From assembly GCA_016210745.1 (NCBI GenBank), contig JACQTO010000110.1, forward strand, positions 1 through 52,505: 52,505 nt of DNA, given 5' to 3'. This stretch comes from Betaproteobacteria bacterium. Lineage in GTDB: Bacteria > Pseudomonadota > Gammaproteobacteria > Burkholderiales > SG8-39. A program made the position numbers and the translations under genes. Positions 42,372-50,349 of this stretch are shown here, piece after piece; within the stretch, counting starts at the first letter, position 1; every line of letters starts with the position of its first letter. The notes below the pieces were generated by a model. That model saw only the letters and a list, made by a program, of their open reading frames with translations, did no database searches and was not told the DNA's origin.

Positions 42372-42418
42372 TTATCGAGAATGGTTCTTCTTTGGCCCCG
42401 CGTGAGCCTGCGTATAAT
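42372..42418 (+). promoter_or_regulatory. Promoter of the iron ABC ATPase gene with possible Fur-like site
   Basis: A perfect TATAAT at 42413-42418 ends only 8 bases before the ATG at 42427, so the transcript would be leaderless or nearly so. TTTGGC at 42391-42396 could serve as a weak -35 with a 16-base spacer. TTATCGAGAATGGTTCTTC at 42372-42390 is partly symmetrical (GAGAA/TTCTT) and weakly resembles a Fur box. Confidence 0.4.
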
Positions 42419-42426
42419 AGCCGCTT

Positions 42427-43599
42427 ATGGATGCCGGGGCTCAATTCGACGAACCGGTACTGGTCCTCGATGACCTGTACCAGGCCTTCGGCAGCCTGCA
42501 GGTGGTGCGAGGCCTGTCCCTGTCGCTTGCACGCGGCTCCATCGGATGTCTCCTCGGACCGAGCGGCTGCGGCAAGACGACGGTGCTGCGCTGCATCGCG
42601 GGACTTGAGCCGGTCGTCTCTGGCGCGATCCGGTTGAACGGCAAGGTGGTGAGCGCGCCCGGGGTGCAGGTGCCGCCGGAACGCCGCGGTGTCGGCATGG
42701 TATTTCAGGACTACGCGCTTTTCCCGCACTTGAGCGTCGCCAAGAACATCGCTTTCGGCCTGCGCACGCTGGGGCGCGAGGAGCGCGCGCGCCGCGTCGA
42801 GGAATGTATGCGCACGGTCGGCTTGGAGCACCTGGCTGACAAGTACCCGCACCAGCTTTCCGGGGGCCAGCAGCAACGCGTTGCACTGGCGCGCGCGACT
42901 GCGCCGCGTCCGCAGTTACTGCTTCTGGATGAACCGTTTTCCAATCTCGACGTCGATTTGCGCGAGCGCCTCAGCCAGGAAATGCGCGACATCATCAAGC
43001 GGCTGGGCATCACTGCGATCCTGGTCACCCACGATCAGCACGAGGCGTTCGCCGTCGCCGATGAGATCGGCGTGATGAATCAGGGCGAGATCCAGCAATG
43101 GGACATCCCGTATAACCTGTATCACAGGCCGGCCAACCGCTTCGTCGCGGACTTCGTCGGACAGGGTGTCTTTGTTCCGGGGACGGTGCTTTCCGAGCAT
43201 CAGGTGACGATCGAACTCGGCGTGCTTCGCGGCAAGATCCCGAAGGCGTGTTTAATCGGCTGCGAGGCGTGCGGCAAAGGCTGTCGCGTCGACGTGTTGC
43301 TCCGCCCGGACGATGTCGTCCATGACGACACGAGCGAACAGCGGGCCGAAGTGCTGAACAAGGCATTCCGCGGCGCCGAAATTCTCTATACGCTGAGGCT
43401 CGACAGCGGCCTCAAGGTGCTGGCGCTAGTTCCCAGCCATCACAATCACGCCATAGGCGAGCGCATCGGCATCAGGTTGGATGTCGATCACGTGGTGACG
43501 TTTCCGGCAGAGGAGAGAGGAAGCGCCATTGAGGATCTGGGATTTAGGATTGAGGGGCCGCGCTCCGCGCGGCTGACTTCCCTGAATCCTGGATCCTAG
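42427..43599 (+). CDS. Fe(3+) ABC transporter ATP-binding protein (FbpC family)
   Basis: 390 residues. Walker A GPSGCGKTT near 44, FQDYALFPHLSV (Q loop), LSGGQQQRVALARA, LLLLDEPFSNLD and VTHDQHEAF; a C-terminal TOBE-type regulatory domain with Cys-rich GCEACGKGC near 280. Energises ferric iron import. The last about 24 residues (from GSAIEDLGF) are encoded by a palindromic element and include its stop codon, making the protein longer than the usual about 350. No ribosome binding site; a -10 box lies just upstream, so a leaderless mRNA is likely. Confidence 0.94.
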   Translation: MDAGAQFDEPVLVLDDLYQAFGSLQVVRGLSLSLARGSIGCLLGPSGCGKTTVLRCIAGLEPVVSGAIRLNGKVVSAPGVQVPPERRGVGMVFQDYALFPHLSVAKNIAFGLRTLGREERARRVEECMRTVGLEHLADKYPHQLSGGQQQRVALARATAPRPQLLLLDEPFSNLDVDLRERLSQEMRDIIKRLGITAILVTHDQHEAFAVADEIGVMNQGEIQQWDIPYNLYHRPANRFVADFVGQGVFVPGTVLSEHQVTIELGVLRGKIPKACLIGCEACGKGCRVDVLLRPDDVVHDDTSEQRAEVLNKAFRGAEILYTLRLDSGLKVLALVPSHHNHAIGERIGIRLDVDHVVTFPAEERGSAIEDLGFRIEGPRSARLTSLNPGS

Positions 43600-43604
43600 A
43601 TCCT
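43532..43604 (+). repeat. Nested palindrome forming the 3' end of the iron ATPase gene
   Basis: The 24 bases at 43532-43555 pair with 43581-43604 at 20 of 24 positions (AGGATCT ... GGATT against AATCC ... AGATCCT), and inside them GCCGCGC (43557-43563) pairs with GCGCGGC (43567-43573). The element lies inside the reading frame and supplies the stop at 43597-43599. It directly precedes repeat A copy 4. Confidence 0.6.
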
Positions 43605-43805
43605 AAGCTGGACGAGCCGGAACCAAAGAAGCTGGTTTTGCCGTTTATCAATCTCCCCTTTTCGTGCGGCAATATGGGGTCAGAGTAACATTTCCCAAAC
43701 GCATCAAGCCAACTCAGTATCGCTTTGATGAAATGTTACTCTGACCCCATTTTGGGGGAGACGAATTTAGAAGCCAAATCTTCGCCAAATTTGTCAGCAG
43801 TAGAA
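43604..43805 (+). repeat. Palindromic repeat family A, copy 4, with hairpin tip replaced by element B
   Basis: Head AAGCTGGACGAGCCGGAACC and AAGCTGGTTTTGCCG; left arm CTCCCCTTTTCGTGC at 43653-43667; right arm remnant GGGGAG at 43755-43760; tail AGAAGCCAAATCTTCGCCAA. The loop and most of the right arm are missing and element B (43674-43750) sits in their place. Between the convergent fbpC-like and tonB genes. Confidence 0.82.
43674..43750. repeat. Palindromic element B, copy 1 (nested in repeat A)
   Basis: Perfect 21-base inverted arms: ATGGGGTCAGAGTAACATTT plus C at 43674-43694 and its exact complement at 43730-43750, with a 35-base centre (a near match ATCAAGC/GCTTTGAT inside). Arms are identical to copy 2 at 44711-44786, centres differ. 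Looks like a MITE/REP-type mobile palindrome; no transposase in the window. Confidence 0.8.
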
Positions 43806-43830
43806 TCGCAAGTGCCTAGATCCGGCTTCC

Positions 43831-44679
43831 TCATCCGGTTTCCAATTCGAAAATAATCGGTATGTCGATCGTGAACTCGCGTCCCCGCAGCGATGCCGGG
43901 ACAGGGGTCAGCGGTTTGGCTCTTAGGACGATTTCGAGCGCCTGCTGGTCGAGCACTTCATATCCGCTCGATGACTTGATCGACGCGGTTTGAGTGAGAC
44001 CGCTCGCGCCTACGACCAGCCGAACTTCGACCCTCCCCTGCCAGCCCATTTCCATCGCCCGCGCCGGATAGCGCTTGTAACGCTTGGCGACTCCGATCAG
44101 CGCAAGGCGATATTGATCGAGAGTGATCGCATCGGTATCGCCCGTCCGGCGTGCTGCCGCCCGGCCGGGCACACCGCCCGACCCCTGCGATTCCCGCGCC
44201 TGGGGAACGGCGAGCGGCGGCTTCGATGCTCCCGGGCCCTGCGCCTCAAGGATCCCAGGCGAACCCATTGGCGCCCCACGTTCTGCGGGCGCTGCCAGAA
44301 TTCCAGGCGCCCCCGGAGGCTCCGCCTCCAATGCCGCGGCCGGCGCAGCACTCGCCGGCGTTTCGGGCTTGCGCTGCGGCGAGGAAGCCGACGACGGCGC
44401 GGGCGAGGGTGCGGCGAGCGCTGGTCGCGGTGCCTCCCGCGTCGGCCGCATTGCGGCGATCTCGCGCCCGATATCGCGCTGCTCCGGCACCGAGGCTCCC
44501 GGCTTCCCCGGCAAAGTTCCAGGCGTTTCAATGCGCGGCGTCAATTTCGCCGTGAGTATCCGGCTTCCCCCGTTACTGGGCGCATCGAGCTGCCAGTCGG
44601 GGAACAGGGACAGCGCCAGCACGTGCAGAACCAGCGAAGCGGCGACGCTGGCAAGCATGGCGCGGCTTTCCGGAGCCAT
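43831..44679 (-). CDS. TonB family protein
   Basis: 282 residues. N-terminal membrane anchor (MLASVAASLVLHVLALSLF), a long Pro/Ala/Glu-rich periplasmic spacer (residues about 60-190) and a C-terminal TonB domain: YRLALIGVAKRYKRYPARAMEMGWQGRVEVRLVVGASG and SSSGYEVLDQQALEIV. Transduces proton motive force to outer-membrane receptors. No exbB/exbD genes adjacent. The ATG at 44679 was chosen; 44658 is an alternative and the frame to 44709 uses TTG. Next to the iron importer, so iron-siderophore uptake is plausible. Confidence 0.92.
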   Translation of the reverse strand: MAPESRAMLASVAASLVLHVLALSLFPDWQLDAPSNGGSRILTAKLTPRIETPGTLPGKPGASVPEQRDIGREIAAMRPTREAPRPALAAPSPAPSSASSPQRKPETPASAAPAAALEAEPPGAPGILAAPAERGAPMGSPGILEAQGPGASKPPLAVPQARESQGSGGVPGRAAARRTGDTDAITLDQYRLALIGVAKRYKRYPARAMEMGWQGRVEVRLVVGASGLTQTASIKSSSGYEVLDQQALEIVLRAKPLTPVPASLRGREFTIDIPIIFELETG

Positions 44680-44705
44680 GGAATGGAATGGGGCTGCAGG
44701 AGGAA

Positions 44706-44791
44706 GCAAAATGGGGTCAGAGTAACATTTCCCAGACCCCCCGAGCCAAACGGCATCGCTTTGACGAAATGTTACTCTGACCCCATTTTGC
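44706..44791. repeat. Palindromic element B, copy 2
   Basis: Perfect 26-base inverted arms (GCAAAATGGGGTCAGAGTAA onward at 44706-44731; complement at 44766-44791), centre of 34 bases. Its last base is the first base of the livF stop codon (CTA on the plus strand, 44791-44793), so it abuts that gene exactly, and it covers the 5' region of tonB. Confidence 0.82.
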
Positions 44792-45504
44792 TACATTCCC
44801 AGGTAGGCCTGCTTGACGCGCTCGTCCTGAAGGAGCTCTTTACCGCGCCCGGAAATCACCGTCCGGCCGGTTTCCAGGACATAGCCGAAGTCGGCGATCG
44901 AGAGCGCCGCGTAGGCATTCTGCTCCACCAGCAGCATGGTCGTACCGCCGCGAGCGAGTTCCACAATGGTGCTGAAGATGTCGGCAACGAGTTGCGGCGC
45001 AAGACCCATGCTCGGTTCGTCGAGAAGCAGCAGCCGCGGTTCGGCCATCAGTGCGCGCCCGATTGCAAGCATCTGCTGCTGCCCGCCGGAAAGCGTCCCG
45101 GCCGGCTGCGTTCGGCGCGATTTGAGAACCGGAAACATCGCGTAGACGCGCTCGATGGTCGCTTCTCCCCCCGCGCGCGCGCGCGTGTAAGCGCCGAGGA
45201 AAAGGTTGTCCTCGACCGACATGGGCCCGAACATCTGGCGCCCCTCGGGCACTTGCGCAATTCCGGACTGCACCCGAAGGTGCGAGCGCATCCGCGTTAT
45301 GTCCTGGCCGTCAAAGCATATCGATCCGCTGCTTGCCTCCTGCACGCCCGAGATGGTCCTGAGCAGCGTGGTCTTTCCCGCCCCGTTTGCGCCCACCAGC
45401 GCGACCAGCGCTCCGCGCGGGACAGCCAGGCTCACCTCGCGCAGAGCCTGGATGCGGCCGTAATGGGTGCAAAGCCCATCGATTTGGAGCAAAGGCTCGT
45501 TCAC
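44791..45504 (-). CDS. livF: Branched-chain amino acid-type ABC transporter ATPase LivF
   Basis: 237 residues. Walker A GANGAGKTT near 38, PEGRQMFGPMSVEDNL (LivF-specific), LSGGQQQMLAIGRAL, LLLLDEPSMGLAPQ and VEQNAYAAL. GTG start overlaps the livG stop (GTGA). Last gene of the livKHMGF operon. Such systems import leucine-type amino acids or, in betaproteobacteria, aromatic acids and amides. Confidence 0.95.
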   Translation of the reverse strand: MNEPLLQIDGLCTHYGRIQALREVSLAVPRGALVALVGANGAGKTTLLRTISGVQEASSGSICFDGQDITRMRSHLRVQSGIAQVPEGRQMFGPMSVEDNLFLGAYTRARAGGEATIERVYAMFPVLKSRRTQPAGTLSGGQQQMLAIGRALMAEPRLLLLDEPSMGLAPQLVADIFSTIVELARGGTTMLLVEQNAYAALSIADFGYVLETGRTVISGRGKELLQDERVKQAYLGM

Positions 45505-46289
45505 GCCTCTTGCCTTTCACCGCGCGGCTCGGACACTGCGCCGAGATAGGCGGCAATGACCTCCGGATTGCTGCGCACCTCTTGGGCACTGCCCTCGGCG
45601 AGTTTCTTGCCGTAGTCGAGCACCAGGATGTGGTCCGAGATGCCCATGACGAGCTTCATGTCGTGTTCCACGAGAACCACCGTGGTGCCCGAGGCCGCCA
45701 CCTTCTGGATCAGTTCATCGATCTCGTGCGTCTCGGTCGGATTGAGTCCCGCCGCGGGTTCGTCGAGCAGCAGCAACCGGGGTCGCGCGGCGAGCGCGCG
45801 CGCAATCTCCAATCGCTTGAGGGCCCCGTAGGGCATCCCTCCCGCGTCGGATCCCACATACTTGCCGACACCGACGAACCGCATCAGCTCGGCCGCCTCG
45901 TCGCGGCAAGCGGCGTCGCTGCGCCTCACAGCCGGCAGGCGCAGCAAGCAGCACAGCAGCCGCTGATCGAGCCGCAGGTGCGCGCCCACCATGACGTTCT
46001 CGATCGCACTCATGTTGAAGCAGATCTGCAGGTTCTGGAAGGTGCGGCTCATGCCGCGGCGCGCCAGGTCGTGCGGCTCCCGGCCCGTTACCTCGTCGCC
46101 ATCGAATGTGACGCGCCCGGTGCTCGGCTTGTAAAGACCGGTGAGAAGGTTGAACACCGTGGTCTTGCCGGCCCCGTTGGGACCGATGATCGAATGGATC
46201 TTGCCCTGCTCGATCTCGAACGACAGGTCCTGCACGGCGTTCACGCCGCCGAAGGACTTGGACAAGGCTTCGACCGCGAGCAGGCTCAT
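45501..46289 (-). CDS. livG: Branched-chain amino acid-type ABC transporter ATPase LivG
   Basis: 262 residues. Walker A GPNGAGKTT near 36, MSRTFQNLQICFNMSAIENVMVGAH (LivG signature), PYGALKRLEIARAL in the signature position, LLLLDEPAAGLNP and VEHDMKLVM. ATG overlaps the livM stop (ATGA). The signature is PYGALKR instead of LSGGQ, a variation common in LivG proteins. Operon with livF. Confidence 0.95.
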   Translation of the reverse strand: MSLLAVEALSKSFGGVNAVQDLSFEIEQGKIHSIIGPNGAGKTTVFNLLTGLYKPSTGRVTFDGDEVTGREPHDLARRGMSRTFQNLQICFNMSAIENVMVGAHLRLDQRLLCCLLRLPAVRRSDAACRDEAAELMRFVGVGKYVGSDAGGMPYGALKRLEIARALAARPRLLLLDEPAAGLNPTETHEIDELIQKVAASGTTVVLVEHDMKLVMGISDHILVLDYGKKLAEGSAQEVRSNPEVIAAYLGAVSEPRGERQEA

Positions 46290-47224
46290 CCGGCTTGTCT
46301 TTTCAGTCGCGCCGCGATGGTCGGCAGCAGTCCGCGCGGCAGGAAAATCATGGTGAGCATGAGAATGGCTCCAAAGGCGATCATTTCGTAGCCCTCGAAG
46401 CGCGACAGGAATTGCGGCAGCATGGTGAGGATCGCCGCGCCGACCACGGCGCCGTAGGTCGAAGCCATGCCGCCGACGACCACCATGGTTACCAGTTCTA
46501 TGGAATGGAAAAAGCCGGAAACCTGCGGAGTGATAAAGCCTACGTAGTGCGCCATCATGCTGCCTACGACGCTCGCATAGAGGGCGGATACCACGAAAAC
46601 TCTCACTTTGTAGCTGGTAGTGTCCACCCCCGCCATCTGCGCCGCGACCTCCGAGCCGTGCAGTGCGCGCAGGGCGCGTCCGAGCGGAGAATCGACGATA
46701 TTTTCGGCGATCCATATCGCCGCGATCAGCACCGCGCCGGTCGCCCAATACCAGGCGCGCTCGTTGGGCAGCGTCGCGCCAAGCACCGAGAACGGCGGCA
46801 CCTGCATGCCGTCGTTGCCCCCGGTCAGGGCCGATTCGTTCACGAGCACCATATAGATGATGATGCCCAGGCCAAGCGTCGCCATGGCCAGATAATGCCC
46901 TTTGAGCTTGAGAATCGGGCGCGCGACCACAAACGCGATCACACCGACTCCGGCCATGGCGGCAAGCATCGCCGCCAAAGGAGGCCAGCCGTAGCGGCTG
47001 GTGAGAATCGCCGAGGCATAAGCGCCGAGACCGAAAAAACCGGCGTGCCCGAGGCTTATCTGCCCTGCGTAGCCGATCAGCAGGTTCAGGCCGACGACCA
47101 TAGCCGCGTTCATGCCGATACGGATGGCGACGTCGTAGTAATAGTTGTTCGGCAGCGCGAGCGGCAGCACTGCGACGAGCGCCGCAATCAAAAATATGCC
47201 CCTATGCCGACGCAGCACTTTCAA
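46286..47224 (-). CDS. livM: Branched-chain amino acid-type ABC transporter permease LivM
   Basis: 312 residues with about nine helices. LLIGYAGQISLGHAGFFGLGAYASAIL and LRALHGSEVAAQMAGVDTTSYKVRVFV are the conserved LivM segments. Inner membrane. Start is TTG at 47224, overlapping the livH stop (TTGA). Confidence 0.94.
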   Translation of the reverse strand: MKVLRRHRGIFLIAALVAVLPLALPNNYYYDVAIRIGMNAAMVVGLNLLIGYAGQISLGHAGFFGLGAYASAILTSRYGWPPLAAMLAAMAGVGVIAFVVARPILKLKGHYLAMATLGLGIIIYMVLVNESALTGGNDGMQVPPFSVLGATLPNERAWYWATGAVLIAAIWIAENIVDSPLGRALRALHGSEVAAQMAGVDTTSYKVRVFVVSALYASVVGSMMAHYVGFITPQVSGFFHSIELVTMVVVGGMASTYGAVVGAAILTMLPQFLSRFEGYEMIAFGAILMLTMIFLPRGLLPTIAARLKRQAG

Positions 47225-48096
47225 ACCCGCTCCGTCACCCGCTCGCCGAACAACCCACGCGGCATGAAGAACAGGATCAGGATGATGAGCACGAACGGCA
47301 CGGCGTCCTTGTATGCCGAGGAGATGTAACCTGCCACCAGCGCCTCCATCAACCCGAGAATGAGCCCACCCACCACCGCGCCCATGCCGCTACCCAAGCC
47401 GCCCAAAGTCGCAGCGACAAAACCCTTCAGGCCGACCATGATGCCGGTATCGTAGGAGGTCAGCGTGATCGGCGCCGAGACCACGCCGGCGACCGCGCCG
47501 ACCACCGATGAGAGAACGAAACTCACGGCGAGAACGTGGCGCGTATTGATGCCCACCAATTGAGCCGCCAGCCGGTTGTGCGCGGTGGCGAGCACGGCCT
47601 TGCCGAGTTTGGTGCGGCCGAAGAACCAGGCAAGCAGCAGGACAATGACTGCGCCGGTCCCGATCATCCACAGGCTTTGCGGCAGCAGCGACGCGCCCCC
47701 GAAAAGTATTGGAACGTCGCCGGTGAACGGAGGCAGCGCCTGCTGCCCCTTGCCGAATACCACCTGCACTACACCCTGAATGAAGATCGAGGCACCGATG
47801 GTGATGATGATGAGTGTCACCACCTCGGCGTTGCCGGCAGGCTCGATAGCGAGCTTCTCCAGCAGCAGTCCCACGATGCCGCCGACGATTACGGCAAGTG
47901 CGATCGCAAGCGGCAAGGGAACGCCCGCCTGCGTCAGCATCACCGCGGCGACGCCGCCGACCATGATGAACTCGCCCTGGGCGAAATTGATTACGCCGCT
48001 CGCGTTGTAGATGATCGTGAAACCGATCGCCGCGAGCGCGTAGATCGCGCCGTTGGTCAGACCGGAAAAGAAAAACTGCAGGGTTTGGGACAGCAT
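47221..48096 (-). CDS. livH: Branched-chain amino acid-type ABC transporter permease LivH
   Basis: 291 residues. LTNGAIYALAAIGFTIIYNASGVINFAQGEFIMVGG is the LivH N-terminus, and AVLATAHNRLAAQLVGINTRHVL the conserved loop. About eight helices, inner membrane. The ATG at 48096 was chosen as the start of homology; upstream codons to 48177 are Arg/Pro-rich. It follows livK after a hairpin. Confidence 0.94.
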   Translation of the reverse strand: MLSQTLQFFFSGLTNGAIYALAAIGFTIIYNASGVINFAQGEFIMVGGVAAVMLTQAGVPLPLAIALAVIVGGIVGLLLEKLAIEPAGNAEVVTLIIITIGASIFIQGVVQVVFGKGQQALPPFTGDVPILFGGASLLPQSLWMIGTGAVIVLLLAWFFGRTKLGKAVLATAHNRLAAQLVGINTRHVLAVSFVLSSVVGAVAGVVSAPITLTSYDTGIMVGLKGFVAATLGGLGSGMGAVVGGLILGLMEALVAGYISSAYKDAVPFVLIILILFFMPRGLFGERVTERV

Positions 48097-48194
48097 GTCG
48101 ATTTCAACTGCAGCGGCCGCCTCCTCGACGGCGCGGAATGGCGCGCAGCGCCGGGGTGGAGGACACCGCCGGAACAACCTCCCCGTCGGTTATA

Positions 48195-48229
48195 GCCGGC
48201 ACCCCTTTTCTAAACAGCGGAGTGCCGGC
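48195..48229. terminator. Hairpin between livK and livH
   Basis: GCCGGCAC (48195-48202) pairs perfectly with GTGCCGGC (48222-48229), with a 19-base loop and no T-run. Placed just after the binding protein gene, it probably stabilises the livK message and lowers read-through into livHMGF. Confidence 0.5.
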
Positions 48230-48237
48230 TTGCGGCC

Positions 48238-49380
48238 TTATTTCGCCAGCGTCCAGCCACCATTGCGGATCTCGAGCATCCGGAAGGCGCTCAGGTCCAG
48301 ACCCATATGGTCGTTCGGCGACATGTTGACCACGCCGCCCGTGCCGACGAATCCCTTGGTCTGCTCGATCGCGTCGCGCACTTTTGCCTTGTCGGTGGAA
48401 CCGGCGCGCTTGATCGCGTTGACTGCGATCATCAGGCCGTCATAGGCGTGGCCGCCGAAAGTCGAGACCTCGGACTTGAAGCGATCGCGGTAGGCCTTGG
48501 AGTAGCCCATCACCACCGGCTTCTGCGGGTCGTTCTTCGGCAGCACGTTGGCAACCAGCAGCGCCGCAGCGGGCAGTCGCACGCCGTTCGCGGCCTTGCC
48601 GGAAAGCTTGATGTACTCCTCGGAGGCGACGCCGTGCGATTGGTATATCGGCAACTTCATCGCGAGCTGGCCGTAGTTCTTGGTCACCACCGCGGGTCCC
48701 TGACCGAAACCGAACACCAGGAGCGCCTGCACCCCCGGGGTGTTCTTGATCTTGGTAAGCTGGGTCGTCACGTCGGCGTCCTTGGGCCCGTAAGTCTCGT
48801 CGGCGATGATCTGGATGCCGTGCTTGGCCGCCACGCCGTGCGATTCCTTTTTGCCTGACTGGCCGAACCCGGAGTTCTCCGCCAGCAGAGCGATCTTGGA
48901 GAAACCGCGCTTTTTCATGTCCTCGTAGACTTTTTCCGCAGCCATGCGGTCGGTATGCGGCGTCTTGAACACCCACTTCTTGGTGGGCTCGACGATCACC
49001 ACCGCGCCGGCGAGCGAAATAAACGGGATTTCCGCCTTCTCGACCAGCGGCACCATGGCCATGGTCGAACCGGTTGTCGTGCCGCCGACGATGAGATCGA
49101 CTTTGTCTTCCTCGATCAGGCGTTTGGTGAAGCCATTGGCTTTGTTCGCATCGGAGCCGTCATCGTAGCTGACGAGTTCGATCTTCCTGCCGAGGACACC
49201 GCCCTCGCCGTTGATTTTTCCGATGTACAGCTGCAGCGTCTTGATCTCGGGATCGCCGAGGAACGCCGCGGGGCCAGTGACCGAGAGCACCGAACCGATC
49301 TTGATCGGCGCCTGCGCCTGCGCGCCGAACGCCATGGCCAGCGCCGCGACGCCGGCTATTTGCACCCAATGTTTCAACAT
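48238..49380 (-). CDS. Branched-chain amino acid-type periplasmic binding protein (LivK family)
   Basis: 380 residues. Signal peptide to FGAQAQ, then APIKIGSVLSVTGPAAFLGDPEIKTLQLYI, LIVGGTTTGSTMAMVPLVEKAEIPFISLAGA and TFGGHAYDGLMIAVNAI, a type I periplasmic-binding fold. GAGGAGGAGACGCAAC precedes the ATG. First gene of the livKHMGF operon; the binding specificity (amino acid or aromatic acid) cannot be read from sequence alone. Confidence 0.94.
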   Translation of the reverse strand: MLKHWVQIAGVAALAMAFGAQAQAPIKIGSVLSVTGPAAFLGDPEIKTLQLYIGKINGEGGVLGRKIELVSYDDGSDANKANGFTKRLIEEDKVDLIVGGTTTGSTMAMVPLVEKAEIPFISLAGAVVIVEPTKKWVFKTPHTDRMAAEKVYEDMKKRGFSKIALLAENSGFGQSGKKESHGVAAKHGIQIIADETYGPKDADVTTQLTKIKNTPGVQALLVFGFGQGPAVVTKNYGQLAMKLPIYQSHGVASEEYIKLSGKAANGVRLPAAALLVANVLPKNDPQKPVVMGYSKAYRDRFKSEVSTFGGHAYDGLMIAVNAIKRAGSTDKAKVRDAIEQTKGFVGTGGVVNMSPNDHMGLDLSAFRMLEIRNGGWTLAK

Positions 49381-49529
49381 GTTGCGTCTCCTCCTCTGAG
49401 TTGATTACGCGCCCCGAATCGGACCGAGGCGCCCTACGGTTAAATCGCCGCCAGACAAGGGGCCCTTTATACATGAACCCGCGCGGGGCGTCATTATCCC
49501 GCATCAAAACGCCGCTTGCGGCGCTGCGA

Positions 49530-50183
49530 TCAGATCGGTTCGAATTGCGCCGCCGAGTTGGGCGCGAAATGGGGATAATACTCGCCGCGGCAGGCTCCCG
49601 CCCGTACCGCAGCGAGAAACGTCGGCATGTCCGCCACCGGAAGCAGAAATTCGGTTGCGCAGCGTCCAACCGCGCCGGTCTTGTGGCAATCGCTCCCACC
49701 CAGGGTGGGCAATGCCAGGTACGCTGCGGCCGCCCGCGCAAGCTCGTTGTCGCCCTCGGAGTTGTTGCCGTTATGCGTTTCCACGGCGGCGATGCCGCAA
49801 AGATCGAAAAGCTCATCGAGCAGGCTGGCCACTCCGATTTCGCGGTAGGGATGGGCCGGAACGCAGATTCCGCCGAGGCCGACGATGCGCTCGATTACCT
49901 TCACCATCGGCAGGTAGGTGTCCCGGCCCCAGATATTCCAGCCGTCGTCCTCGACGCCGTAGGCGAGCAGGTGTCCTTTGTCAGTGGACACTTCGACACC
50001 GCGCAGCACGAGCAGTCCTTCTTCGCGCCCAATATGAGCAACGGGCTCGGAGGCCTCGTAGGAGTGGTGCTCGGTGATGCATACGCCGTCCAGGCCGAGG
50101 CGGCGGGCGCGCCGGATCAGGTCAAGCGGCTCGAGCCAATTGTCATAGGAGAACTTGGTGTGGCAGTGCGTGTCGATCCACAT
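49530..50183 (-). CDS. PHP domain metal-dependent phosphoesterase-like protein
   Basis: 217 residues. MWIDTHCHTKFSYDN gives the H-x-H metal motif, then VCITEHHSY, VLRGVEVST, CVPAHPYR and LGGSDCHKTGAVG, all PHP metal-ligand positions. Cytoplasmic hydrolase, probably nucleotide or sugar phosphate phosphoesterase. Stands alone between livK and repeat A copy 5. Confidence 0.9.
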   Translation of the reverse strand: MWIDTHCHTKFSYDNWLEPLDLIRRARRLGLDGVCITEHHSYEASEPVAHIGREEGLLVLRGVEVSTDKGHLLAYGVEDDGWNIWGRDTYLPMVKVIERIVGLGGICVPAHPYREIGVASLLDELFDLCGIAAVETHNGNNSEGDNELARAAAAYLALPTLGGSDCHKTGAVGRCATEFLLPVADMPTFLAAVRAGACRGEYYPHFAPNSAAQFEPI

Positions 50184-50213
50184 GCTTGAACGGTTGAGAA
50201 TAACTTACAAGTT

Positions 50214-50349
50214 TACTGCTGACGCATTTGGCGAAGACTTGGCTTCCAAATCGGTCTCCCCTTTTCAGGCAGTTGCGTGCAACTGCCTGAAAAGGGGAGA
50301 TTGATAAACGGCAAAAACCAGCGCCTTTGGTTTCGGCTCGTCCGGCCTA
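50214..50349 (-). repeat. Palindromic repeat family A, copy 5 (reverse orientation)
   Basis: Perfect 20-base arms at 50256-50275 and 50280-50299 (loop CGTG), stem CTCCCCTTTTCAGGCAGTTG. Tail (GCATTTGGCGAAGACTTGGC) at 50224, head (CGGCTCGTCCGGCCTAG) at 50333-50349. The head contains the stop codon of the GNAT gene (50347-50349). Confidence 0.88.

Noticed and set aside
43674..44791. Insertion sequence bounded by the two element B copies
   Set aside because: The DNA between them is the tonB gene with normal context and no transposase; the copies are independent palindromes, although a composite origin cannot be fully excluded.
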